Source: Cenococcum geophilum 1.58
Lineage: Eukaryota; Ascomycota; Dothideomycetes; Gloniales; Gloniaceae
Assembly (NCBI GenBank): GCA_001692895.1
Contig: KV748211.1
Location: 248,001 to 312,000, forward strand
Length of the DNA stretch: 64,000 nt
Reading direction: 5' to 3'
The translations under genes and the position numbers were made by a program. The notes beneath the pieces were generated by a model, which worked only from the letters and a program-made list of their open reading frames with translations, did no database searches and was not told the origin of the DNA. How positions within the stretch are numbered: position 1 is the stretch's first letter; every line of letters starts with the position of its first letter. Of the stretch, positions 24,801-35,002 are shown piece after piece.

Positions 24801-25700
24801 TTTTATGGACCTGCTAGATTAACACATACGTTAGACCCCCTAAGTATATTACCTATAACACTAGTAGGAACTTTATTAGTAAGGAGTTCCAATAGTATAC
24901 TACGGCCATAGCTATTTTAACAAAAGCCGTTCCAGTTAAGGCGCATTAGTCTATTAGGCTTATTAAGTAAGCTTACCTAGCTTTACGGAGAGCTTACTAG
25001 ATTATTATAAACGAGTGTAAGAACATTTAAAAGGAACTAGCTTTATAGATAGCCGTAAAAGCCATTAATAACACCGCTGGCCCTAACGGACTAGTACCTA
25101 CCCTCTTAGTTTACGGAGCTTACCTAAGAATAAGTAACCTAGGCCCTCCTACCCTATCTATTATAGAATGAGCAGCTGTAATATGGAAGGTAATAGCTAA
25201 AATAGTTAAATTACGGGCTAAACAAACTGTTAATAACGCTCTATACTACCGCAACGGACCTAATATAACCCTAGTATATAACCTTCCGCTTAATTCTAAA
25301 GTCCTTATATAGCGTAAGAGCGGCAACTAGACTAGACCTTATTGTTTACTAGCCGTAGAAAACGAGACGTACTACGTATAGCTTCCTAGCGGGCTAACTA
25401 GCTTCAGAAGCACGTCCGTAAAACCCTACTTTCGGCCTAAAAATACCTATAACGCTAAACCAGACAAACCAGAAGCGACTGCCAAATTAGACAAACTAGA
25501 AGCACCCTTACCTACCCTAGAAGTCCCCTAGAAACCTACTAAACCTACTAAACCTACTATAAAGCGTGGCCGAGGACGCCCCTAAAAGCACCCTATAACT
25601 AAGAACCCCATAATAAAGAATTACCTAACCTCTACAGGAATATCCGCAAGGCAATCTCCGCCTGCAGATATATTAGTTCTAGTATAGGAAACCCCTTTTA

Positions 25701-25781
25701 NNGACTTANNACGNAAAGANATTAACNGACTACTTAANAAGGGCGNCTTTACGNTTATAATNGAGANAGANNTTNNNNAAG
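25701..25781. other. Ambiguous bases (N) in element H
   Basis: Around 17 N are interspersed with called bases in the reverse transcriptase part, as in G and A. Confidence 0.9.
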
Positions 25782-27480
25782 GCGTCCGTATATTTAACTT
25801 ACGCTTTATTAATAAAATTAAGCACCCTAGTACTAATAAAACCTTTAAAAAGTCAAGGCTTATTATATAAGCTTATAACGACTAGGGAAAGGACTTAGTC
25901 CTTATATAATCGCCTATAATTTAACGGGTCAGTTAATAGATTATACTTGTGCTTACGCCTAGACTACAGTAAACTAAACCTATAGCCCTTTATTTACGGG
26001 ACATCTTATAAGCCTACGTACAGTCTAATATCTACCTAAGTAGGGACATCTTTATACAACTACCGCTTAAGCTTAATTTATAACCAAAAACAATTTTATA
26101 GGTTATAAAACCACTTTACGGAGTACTAGAAGCTAGAAACCACTGGTTTAAGATGTACTACTAGTACTACATCCGTAAACTTAGGATAGAGCAGTTAACC
26201 TATAACCCCTACCTCCTATACACCCTATTAAACGGCCTTGGTATTATTAGACTCTAAACAGATAATACTCTCTTTTTAGCGGACTAGACTTTTATAAATG
26301 CTAAAGAAACCGAACTCTAAGAAGCTAAGTTCCTAGTAAAGCCGCGAGAGCAGTTAACTAAGTAAACTCCGATTAAGTTTAACGGAGGCTTAATTACATA
26401 AAAGGGTAATTTAATCTAGCTAACTTAGGAACGCCAAGCTTAAAACCTAAAGCCCGTTATAGTAAAGCCTACGGACCTTATTAGTTCCCATAAAGAGACC
26501 TATAAGACCGTAAATATAAAGGATTAATACGCTGTATAGCGTGCAAGAGGCGCCTATATAGCCATAGTCTACCAACCTAAATCTATCTACGACTTATCCT
26601 TTACGGCCTAGGCAGTAGATCCGTAAGAAGAAAATATTAAGCAGCTTAATAAGCGCATTTAATAGCAAATTAATAACGCGATAAGAGGACTTACTTTTAT
26701 ACCACTAGACCTAAATTCCCTTAGCATAATAGTATTTACGGACGCCTCCTTTGCTAATAACAAAGACCTATTATCATAAATCGGCTTTATAATTGTGCTT
26801 ACGGACCGCAATTAGGACGCAAATATACTGTACTAGTCTTTAATTAAGTGTAAACGAGTAACCCGTAGTATACTAGCTTCTAAACTATATATACTAGCTT
26901 ATAGCTTTAATATAGCAGCCGTAATTAAATTAACGGTTCAGAAGATTCTATAACTAGAGTAGTTACCCCTAGTTTTATGTACCAATTTATAAGTCCCTCT
27001 ACGACTACCTAGTTAAACTAGGTATAATATAAGAGAAGAGGCTTATAGTCGACCTAATGTGCTTACGTTAGGCCTATAAACAACGTAAAATTACAGAGGT
27101 TAAATGGATCAGCAGCGGAGACAATCTAGCAGACGCTATAACTAAGGCAAAGCCGTGTTAAGCCCTTAAAACCCTAATTAATATAAATAAGCTTAACCTA
27201 AAGGTTATAAAATAGGTAGAGCGAGACTAACGGAGTATTTACGGTTTAGTTACGGCCCGCCGAAAGGCTGTATAGTTTATTTACGGCCCGCCAAAGGGCC
27301 GTATAGTTTATTTTACGGACCGTAAGTAGGACTTACGGCTAGCCTAGAGCACCGTTTGGAAGGCAGCCCAGAAGGCACCTTAGGAGGGATTTCCTATATA
27401 TTTCCTTACGTGTTTTATAGTTTTATTAAGGCAATTACGGAGGCTATATATAAGTGGTTTTATTTTCTAAATACCGCTAG

Positions 27481-27699
27481 TATATAATTATAGCACCTAG
27501 TATACGAACGCGTATTTACGCGTTTGGTATACTAACCACCTACGTGCTAACTAATTAGGGGGGAGGCGCGTCAGTATATAGACTACGTAGTCTACCTTAA
27601 TAGAATTAACAGTTACCACCATCCTAAAGAGTATACGATACTATACGTATTTCGTGCCCTGGGATATAACTTACTTATACCATTAAGTTGGTACAAACA
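27481..27699 (+). repeat. 3' LTR of element H (219 bp)
   Basis: Mate of 21663-21881. It ends GGTACAAACA and is followed by ACTTA. Confidence 0.9.
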
Positions 27700-27704
27700 A
27701 CTTA

Positions 27705-28309
27705 TAACCTAGTTCCCTATTAGTAAATTCCTTTAATATAGTGGCTTTATAACCCTAAATAACCAATATAACCAATAATAGAGACTTTAGCAACTAAATT
27801 ATTGGCTATAATAAGTTTTAGGGCAGATAGACTTTTTAGAGCTTCTTATACTGCTAAATAAGAAGCCTAATAATAAGTTTAGAAAAAATAAAAAGGAGAA
27901 GCACCTAAAACAAAAGATGCTTTTAAAAGTGGCTTAGCTTATAGTACCAATAAAGTATAATATAGAATAGTATAACGCAATAAAAGAACTATATATAGAA
28001 ATACGTAGCGTAGGCAAACTAATAATTATATATTTTTATAACTAAAACAATTAATAGCGGTAAAGGTAAAAGGCAACTATATTTTCGGCCTAGTTAACCT
28101 ACCGCCCTTATATCTATACTAGCGATACCAGAACTTATAGGGAGGTGGCCTTAAATATCCTATCGCAACTTATAGAAGAACTAATATAATATTAGAAATA
28201 CTTTCCTAGGGGGTTAAATACTATCTCCTAAGGTAAACGAAGTTAGTATAAGACTGTAGATATATTAGGGTAGGTAGGATAGGCTAACTTTAGGGGGGAG
28301 GGGGGAGGC
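27705..28309. other. Unassigned stretch with lysine-rich coding-like remnant
   Basis: AT-rich. About 27850-28230 on the plus strand reads as a basic, lysine-rich frame with several stops, ending in a purine-rich run (AGGGGGGAGGGGGGAGG near 28285-28310). No family recognised. Confidence 0.35.
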
Positions 28310-28336
28310 GTTTTACGCGGTAACTACTAAATCCTA

Positions 28337-28430
28337 AACGTAGCGCACTACGACCACCAAATTATAGACGCCTTTATACTATAACCGCTAAATTATAAAC
28401 GCCTTTGCACTACAACCACCAAATTATAAA
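28337..28430 (+). repeat. Left subterminal array, three 31-bp units
   Basis: Successive units share CACTACAACCACCAAATTAT and CGCCTTT; the first is the most diverged and about 1 bp shorter. Confidence 0.75.
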
Positions 28431-30195
28431 TATGCTAAAAATTAGAGCCGCCGCTTATAGTTAACGTAGTAATTACTGCCTCTTTTAGCTAAGTATATTT
28501 TAATCCAAATCTAAGATTTAATATAGTCGCTATCCCGTAATTAAAAATTAAATAAACTAGCAATTACAAATAAGGATTAATATCTATAAGTAAATATCTA
28601 AGTAACACTAAGTTATAACTAAATCCGGTATATAAAACTCTATAATATCTAGGAAATACTAATCAATACCAGCTAACGACACGGTTAAATAGCTGCTATT
28701 AAATAGAAAAGGTTATATAAAAATAAGTCACTGCCTTACTCCTAAGCAGTTAAATTAGAAGAGACAATTTATATTAAAGGTAAGTAATTCTAGAAATAAG
28801 GACTATCCCTAAATATATTAGTATATAATAAGTCCCGCCTCTAATCCTTCTTATAAGTTAGGCATAAGACTTAAAGACTAGGTTTAATTAATAGTTGCCT
28901 TATATATATAAGAGCTGTCCGCCTCTTTAGGTACACTATTAGGCTAACTTATATTTTAAGTGCATATATATAGAGTAGACGCAGTAATAGATTTAGTGCT
29001 TTTTAGTTATTAAGCCTTCGTTATACTAATACTCTAAATTAAATAAATACTCTATAGAACTAAAACAAGGTTAGTAATATATATATAGCTAGATAATTAC
29101 GGGATACTAAGCTAAATACTAGAAAATGCTATTTTAAACGGTAATAAATAACTCCGCTGTAAATGTTTTTTAGCAGTTAGATATAATATACTAGGTAGTT
29201 ATATATCTAGTATATAGTAATAAGAACTAAGAATATATTGCCAAATATATAATATATAAGGAGTGCCTTATTATTAAATAAATAAAAGCTTGATTAGGGT
29301 ATAGGTTATTTCTTAATTAAATTTTACTTTTATTTATATGTTTAGTTTTCTAGTTCTTTTAGCATTAGTAAGGCAACTAGCCCTAAATTTAAATCGCGTT
29401 ATATAAAGGTTAAGATTTTCTTTAGGTTAAAGATATAAGTTCTCTTACCCTTAAAGTCTATAGATACTAGGAAAAGTAGTCGCTAGACCTATTTAATAAG
29501 AACTCTACCTATTTTATTTTATAGCTTCTATAAGATTAAGGTATCGTAGTCCTTAAAGGTGCAACTAATATTATTCCAAAGTGGCCGCAAATTAAGGAGA
29601 ATAAGGTTATGCCAGTTTCCTTTTCTTTAAGGAAAAAAAGCTCTGCTTGCTAATACCTTTAAAGTTTATAAATACCCTTATTAGTTTTGCTAGAGATAGT
29701 GGTTTTTACGTCTTATATATTAAAGAATATAACCTCCCTAAATATGCCTCACTTTAGCTTAGATAATTACCGGATTAAAAATAGCTAGCTAATAATACCG
29801 ATATTATTGCTATTAGTTGCTATTACCTTAGAGGAGATATTAATTAGAGATAGATTATATAGTATAACCTAGCCCTTTAAAAGGAAGAGACTAATAGAAT
29901 ATTTATTATTAAAGTATGCGGAGGGGATATATAAGTAATTACGCCCACTAATTAAGCCAGCTCTTATTAAAATTAGTATTATTTAAAATAGGTAACTAAG
30001 ATAATTGAGTCTAACTCCTACTATTAGAGAAGGGAAAATAATAGTAGTTTATTATATATAGAATAGAAATAGGCCCACTTAATAAGTAGTAAGATGCAAC
30101 TAGTTTGCGTTATTTAAAATATATTTTATCTAATCTCTTTACTAAAAGTCCTAAAATTGTGCTTACTAACCCTAGCCCGCTCCAAACATAAGATC

Positions 30196-30577
30196 CTAAA
30201 AGGGAATATTAGCGGCACAAGGTTTCATCCTAAATTTAAAAATATCCTTATTATAACCTCCTAGTTTGCTTACCGGAAACTCTATATACAGAGCCATATA
30301 TTTAAAATCTCCTTTAATACCATTTCTACTAAACCTAACCGTAACGGTACTTGGTAACCCTAACCTAAAGTCCCTTTTAGCTTTGGGTTTAATAGGGGAA
30401 TTAGTATATAGATTTATAGTAAATCTAAAACCCTTTTTAGCAGCGCTCGGTGCTATAAAGAATTTAAACACCCTTTTACCTTCTTATAGTTTAGGTTTAA
30501 TCGCACGTAGCGCAGTGCTTAGTGCTATAGTAAATTTAAAGTCTTCTCTTGTAAAAGACATTGGGATAGGCATCTAA
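30196..30577. other. Stretch open on both strands inside the TIR element
   Basis: Both strands stay open for over 90 codons here (minus 30196-30471, plus 30266-30577), which is rare in this window. CTATAGTAAATTTAAA-like words recur three times at about 30413-30540. The minus-strand reading is basic (Lys/Arg-rich) and matches nothing I recognise. The plus reading is hydrophobic. It may be a less mutated remnant of the element's gene, or an accident of local composition. Confidence 0.3.
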
Positions 30578-32319
30578 GTGCTATCTTCGGCTTTTAAAGT
30601 TAAGAGGCCTATTTTAGCGCTTAAAGAAATACATTCTCCTTAGCCACAGCTATTAAAGCTAGGTTTTGGCAAGTCTATATAAGGTATATAAATAGTAGAG
30701 CCTTCTGTTTATTTTATTTAATTGCTAGCCTCCGCTGGTTATAAGTCTATATCTCTATAAGCATTTCTAAAATAATATAATCTTATAATATAATCTTCTT
30801 AATATACGTTATAAATAGTATAAACATTTAAGTCCGCGATAAAGCTTCTACACTATAAGCTTTCCGCTTATATTAATAAAGACTAGTAAAAGAGTTAAAT
30901 TAGTAGCTATACGGTAGACACGTATCCTAATTAAGATAACGCTTTAGGGTCTTATGCCTAAACCCCTCTAAAGTTTTAATATGCTTATAATATAAATCTA
31001 AACGCTAGTAACTTCTATTGCAATCTTTAATAGGATAATCCTACCCTCCTTTTAACTTTAAGGGTTAAAAATGCCTAGCTCCTATATAATACTTAAGGGC
31101 AAGGGTATAACTGGTAACGGCCTTAATAAAGGCGACTTTATCTACTTATATTGTGGGCGATAGCCTAAATATCTTCTTTAAAACACTAACTTACGTATTA
31201 AGATCTCTATACAATATAAATTAACGGTATAATTATAGGTTAGCATCTTTTCTCTTTAATAGATATTAACGTTTAGCAGATCGGGGGTAAGGTAGAGATG
31301 TTTCTACGGATGCATTTATTATATATATTAGTTTCTTTATAAATATTAGTATATATACCATCTATAGCGTATAAAGAGCTACTTACTTCAATCCCGTTTA
31401 AAAGCTATTAGATATATTTAACGGGTAGGCAGTTAGTAGAATATTATAAGTATACATACTAAGGTTTACCCAGCTTATATCTAAGGTCTTACTATTTAGG
31501 AGCCGTTCCAAAAATGCTTTATTAGAGATAGTTTGGCTTCTTTACCTTAAATGCTTATTTATAGTATATTTATAAAGAAGAGAGTTATATACGCCCTTTG
31601 CTAGCATTATATAGCCCCCTTCGCGTTTATTAAATCATTTCCTCCTTTGCCTTTTTATGCATATTTAAGTAAGCCTCTTAATTTACTATATCTTTATAGT
31701 CGCCTAAAAGAAAATTTTATATAAGCTTTTTAGGCCTCTATATAGACCTATAGAGGCGTACCGTAGTTTTTATTAAGCCTATATTTACTATAATAGAAAA
31801 TTAGTTATATATTAATAGCTTAGGTATTTACTTTTATATTACAATAACGTTTACTAAATATCTTTTCTGTATCTTCTGGTATTTTATATACTAAACTCTT
31901 ACAGTATAGCGGAGATAAGAACACTTATAGTGAACTTAAATATAATTATATATTGCTAGTAGCAAATAAAAGGGAATGAATATTAAAGGATATTAAATAA
32001 CAGTAATAAAATTAAGCATTTTATTTTTAAATAAAAAGGATTACGGATTAAAAGAGCGTATATCGCTTTAAGCGTTAGAAAAGTAGGGTACCTAAGATCT
32101 CCGTTATTACTAGAGAGTATTAAGAATTAATAAAGTATTTAGGAGCTTGTATTATATAACACCGTATAGGGCCCTCTAAACAAATACTAGATAAGTAATA
32201 AGTATATCCTCCCCACTATCTTAAGCTACTAAAATTTATTACTAATACTATTAAATCTAGTACGCCTATTATAATTAGATTAGATCTTAATATGGGGCTC
32301 CTTATACTAGTGCTTACGG

Positions 32320-32450
32320 TATAAAGCGTTTATAATTGAGTAGTCCCAATATAAAAGCATCTATAATATAAAAGTGTAAATAATTTAGTAGTTACAGTAT
32401 AAAGGCGTCTAGAATTCGGTAGGCACTATAAGCTACTAAACTATTTAGGG
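32320..32450 (-). repeat. Right subterminal array, inverted relative to the left
   Basis: Degenerate copies of the 31-bp unit in reverse complement (TATAAAGGCGTCTAGAATTCG and relatives). Confidence 0.65.
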
Positions 32451-32470
32451 TTCCACTATAATTTAGATAA

Positions 32471-33463
32471 GAGCTAATTAAGAAGCTAATATTACTTTCT
32501 TTCCTTAATATTATCCCGGATATAATCTAAGCTAAATTACAAGAGATCCTTAAGGTTAAATAACCTAAGCCTTATTCTGCGACTCCCTATATTTTATAAG
32601 CCTTAGATATAATTATTTAACAGGCTTAGTAGAAGCTAATTAGATTTATCCCTAAAGCTTATTGCCTATTTAAGAAGATAAGCCGTCTTAAAACTAAAAC
32701 AATTTAGGAGTATATATACTCTAAATAATAGTAATAAGCATGGCGCGTGTTCCCTATAAGTATTATAGGTAATTAATATACCCCTTTTTCCTTACTCGCT
32801 CCTTCTACCTATATAACGTTTTCTAGATAGAGAACTCTCTAAAACTTCTAAAGGTTTAGCTTAGCAGTCCGCTCCCTAATAGTTAGTCTTTTTAACTTTT
32901 TATATTCTACTCTCCTACTATCTAAAACGCGAAATAGTAGGACGCCTTATACTTTAAATAGAGAGAGATTTAGGGTTCTATATTAGAAATGCTTATATTA
33001 TTACATTAATTATTAATACGTCGGATTATTCCATATATAATATTAGTAATAGCATTATGTTAATACATAGAAACTTTATATCTTACCTCCTCTTAGTAGT
33101 TTATATCTTTAGTTCTATATATTTCTGTATTTTAGACTCTATTAATATTGCATATAAACTTAGCCGTCTACTTTTAACCACTAACTGCCGTAATAAAATG
33201 GAAATAGGTAAGCAAAAGGATACTCTGCCCTATAGTTATTAGAGTTAACAGTTTACCTATAAAGGGGCAGCTACTAATTTGGAAAATTTATATATATAAC
33301 TATAAAAAGTATATAAAAAGTTACTCTTAAGCGGAGTACTTAAGGCGACACTAACAATCCTATAGGGCTCTACTATATTTAACCGTAGTATATATTCCTA
33401 ACTCTTATAGACGCTAAAAAGCTAACCCACTATTACAATAAATGCCCTAGGGTTTTCTTTTAA
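32471..33463. other. Unassigned AT-rich stretch
   Basis: No recognisable gene. A 61-codon open frame at 33057-33242 is hydrophobic, isolated and matches nothing known to me. A short inverted block near 33455-33485 (CTCCTTAAAAG/CTTTTAAGG-like) is the only structure noted. Confidence 0.4.
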
Positions 33464-33934
33464 GGTGACCTCCTTAAAAGATATAAGGAGCGTTATAGGG
33501 CAAGGGCTATTACTAGCTATACTTAAGACTTGCAAATCTAAGTGCTAAGCTTAAAGTGGAGAATAAGATTACTACTAAGTAAAAATCCGTGCCTTTAATG
33601 CTCCTTTAAGAAACTTAGGTGTAATAGTAATAGCAATAAACTTTACCTAAGATACTTGCTAGCGGGTTTATAATATATTTGTAAGGGGAGGCGTAACTAG
33701 GCGAATCTCCTAGAAGTATTAAAAGAGGCTAAAAAACTGGTAGAAGAGATAAATAGGAGAATAACAGAAAATAAAGAGGATAAATTAATACTAGAAGTTC
33801 GGCTCTACTTTCTATTTTTAGATTTGTTACAGAGTAAGTATAAGCGACGATAATATATAGCAAGGTAGATATTATTAAGCTATATACATAAACTATATAA
33901 GGAGGTTAAAACGTTGCGTAAAAAAAGAAGGTAG
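33464..33934 (+). pseudogene. Zn(II)2Cys6 DNA-binding domain relic
   Basis: One continuous frame holds a fungal Zn(II)2Cys6 binuclear cluster with spacing C-x2-C-x6-C-x7-C-x2-C-x6-C. The first three cysteine codons (33590, 33599, 33620) are intact and followed by the usual basic run Lys-Lys-Leu-Arg. The last three positions (33644, 33653, 33674) read TAC, TAC, TAT, i.e. Tyr, exactly what RIP makes of TGC/TGT on the opposite strand. In-frame TAA and TAG codons at 33596, 33671 and further on are also explained by C-to-T or G-to-A changes. Before the cluster is a basic region; after it comes a charged, probably coiled-coil helix (about 33700-33930) ending in Lys-Lys-Arg-Arg and a stop. Known members are transcription factors; this one cannot fold or be made. 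It is short for such factors, so only part of a gene may remain, or it may once have been transposon cargo. Confidence 0.75.
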
Positions 33935-33989
33935 GAAAACGGGAAGAAAGGGCATATATTGTTAACTTAGTTACTTAGTTAATACGTAT

Positions 33990-34175
33990 ATAGGGTAAAA
34001 TAGGGTTTAGGTTATAGTCCTAGTAAAACTTAATAGAATTTAGTAGAACTTGGCAGAATATAGTAAAATGCCGTAGATTGCTGTTAGATTGCTATTAGAT
34101 TCCTATTAGATTGCTATTTTACAGTTAGTCTCTAATTGCTAAGTTAATGGAAATAGGTAGATGTGTATAAGGTGT
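33990..34175. repeat. 10-11-bp tandem repeats resembling the A/B LTR
   Basis: AGTAGAACTT-type decamers (about 34020-34070) pass into four AGATTGCTATT-type 11-mers (about 34075-34120). The order of the two motifs mirrors the A/B LTR (GCAGAACTTA units followed by CAAGTTGCCATAGATTGCCG), so this may be a diverged LTR fragment. It is not bounded well enough to call. Confidence 0.4.
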
Positions 34176-34818
34176 TACAGGGGTGTCCCGTAATAAGATT
34201 TATCTATTATCCTATTTTCCTTAAACTCCTTAGCCTTATTTAAATAACTACATTACCCGGAACTAAAATTTCTCTTTAAAAGCATCTCCTGGTACTGGAT
34301 TTGCTTATATTTAGGGTTTTCTAGAATATCGCCGTACGGGTGCGGCCACGTAAGGGATAAGTATTATAGCAATACAGAGCATAGCTAGGCTCCTTTAGGT
34401 TTTATACTTCCACTATAGATTTATAATAATACTGTATTATATACCTCTTCGGTTACTTCTTAGTATTATTCTTTAGTGCTTTTAGCTGATTTTAGTACGT
34501 ATAAACCCTCTATAATATGCGTAAAATGTTAAATAAATATCTAATATACTAGGAGAGTTCCCTCCACTAATAATAAAGGATGGTGAATTATTTCCTAAAA
34601 GATATTTTGTTAATACTAATAATATTAGAGTTATATAATTTTAAGGTATTTTAAATATACTAAAGCATTATATAATTACTCTTTACACTAGATCCTATTA
34701 ATTTAGGAAATGTATTTTATCTACTAGGCTTTATATAGTAGTGTATTTATAAAGTTGTTTTTATTAGTCTACTTAATTAGTTAGCGAATTATTAGTAAGG
34801 AATATAGTATCTTTAAGA
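34176..34818. other. Unassigned stretch with a Tc1/mariner-like terminus
   Basis: At about 34188-34207, TTACAGGGGTGTCCCGTAA resembles the outer TIR of Tc1/mariner elements, which commonly start CAGGG.GTCCC. I found no matching inverted end or transposase, so only the terminus is noted. The rest is featureless AT-rich DNA. Confidence 0.3.
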
Positions 34819-34823
34819 CTTAT

Positions 34824-35002
34824 TGTCGGGAATGAGGCAAGCGGTCGTCACGTGTCGTCACGTGTCGCCGCGGCACTAGCGTGGTGAGGAACCTTAGGTT
34901 CCTTACCCACCCCCTAATTCTAAACAATAAGCTTTATTAACCAATATTACTATAACCCTACTCGAGTAGTCGTTATTGGTGAGTCACCCTGTGTGACCAA
35001 CA
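34824..35002 (+). repeat. 5' LTR of element D (179 bp)
   Basis: Begins TGTCGGGAATGAGG and ends GTGTGACCAACA, with intact TG...CA ends. It contains the 15-bp palindrome GGAACCTTAGGTTCC and CTACTCGAGTAG. Confidence 0.92.
34852..34873. promoter_or_regulatory. Tandem CACGTG (E-box) sites in the D LTR
   Basis: GTCGTCACGTGTCGTCACGTGTCG gives two CACGTG palindromes 11 bp apart; in the 3' LTR one is kept and the other altered. CACGTG is the core bound by bHLH factors; use by this LTR is inferred. Confidence 0.45.

Larger units (their letters stand above)
21663..27699 (+). mobile_element. Element H: Ty1/Copia LTR retrotransposon fossil
   Basis: A plus-strand Copia element, 6037 bp, with two 219-bp LTRs and the target duplication ACTTA (21658-21662 and 27700-27704). 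Parts in order: gag about 22320-23830 with a zinc-knuckle-like region near 23645-23700; protease about 24040-24320; integrase about 24500-25400; reverse transcriptase about 25680-26340; RNase H about 26690-27130. This order (integrase before reverse transcriptase) marks Copia. TTACGGAC words recur unusually often. Element I is a partial sister copy. Structurally complete but broken many times. Confidence 0.9.
28310..32470. mobile_element. Decayed TIR DNA element with 31-bp subterminal repeats
   Basis: The left end (about 28337-28430) has three tandem copies of a 31-bp unit built round ACCACCAAATTATAGACGCC. The right end (about 32320-32450) has several degenerate copies in inverse orientation (AGGCGTCTAGAATTCGGTAGG type). 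Inverted subterminal repeat arrays about 4 kb apart are typical of cut-and-paste DNA transposons. The interior is heavily mutated. A plus-strand stretch from about 28434 faintly resembles the N-terminal helix-turn-helix part of pogo-type transposases, but I cannot find a DDE catalytic core, so no superfamily is assigned. Exact TIR ends and target duplication were not resolved. Confidence 0.5.

Noticed and set aside
28431-32320. LINE or second DUF3435 gene in the TIR element
   Set aside because: I could not find reverse transcriptase, endonuclease or DUF3435 blocks on either strand.
33057-33242. 61-codon hydrophobic open frame
   Set aside because: Isolated in AT-rich DNA, no family resemblance, no neighbours.
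34188-34207. Complete Tc1/mariner element
   Set aside because: Only one terminus-like sequence; no inverted mate or transposase.
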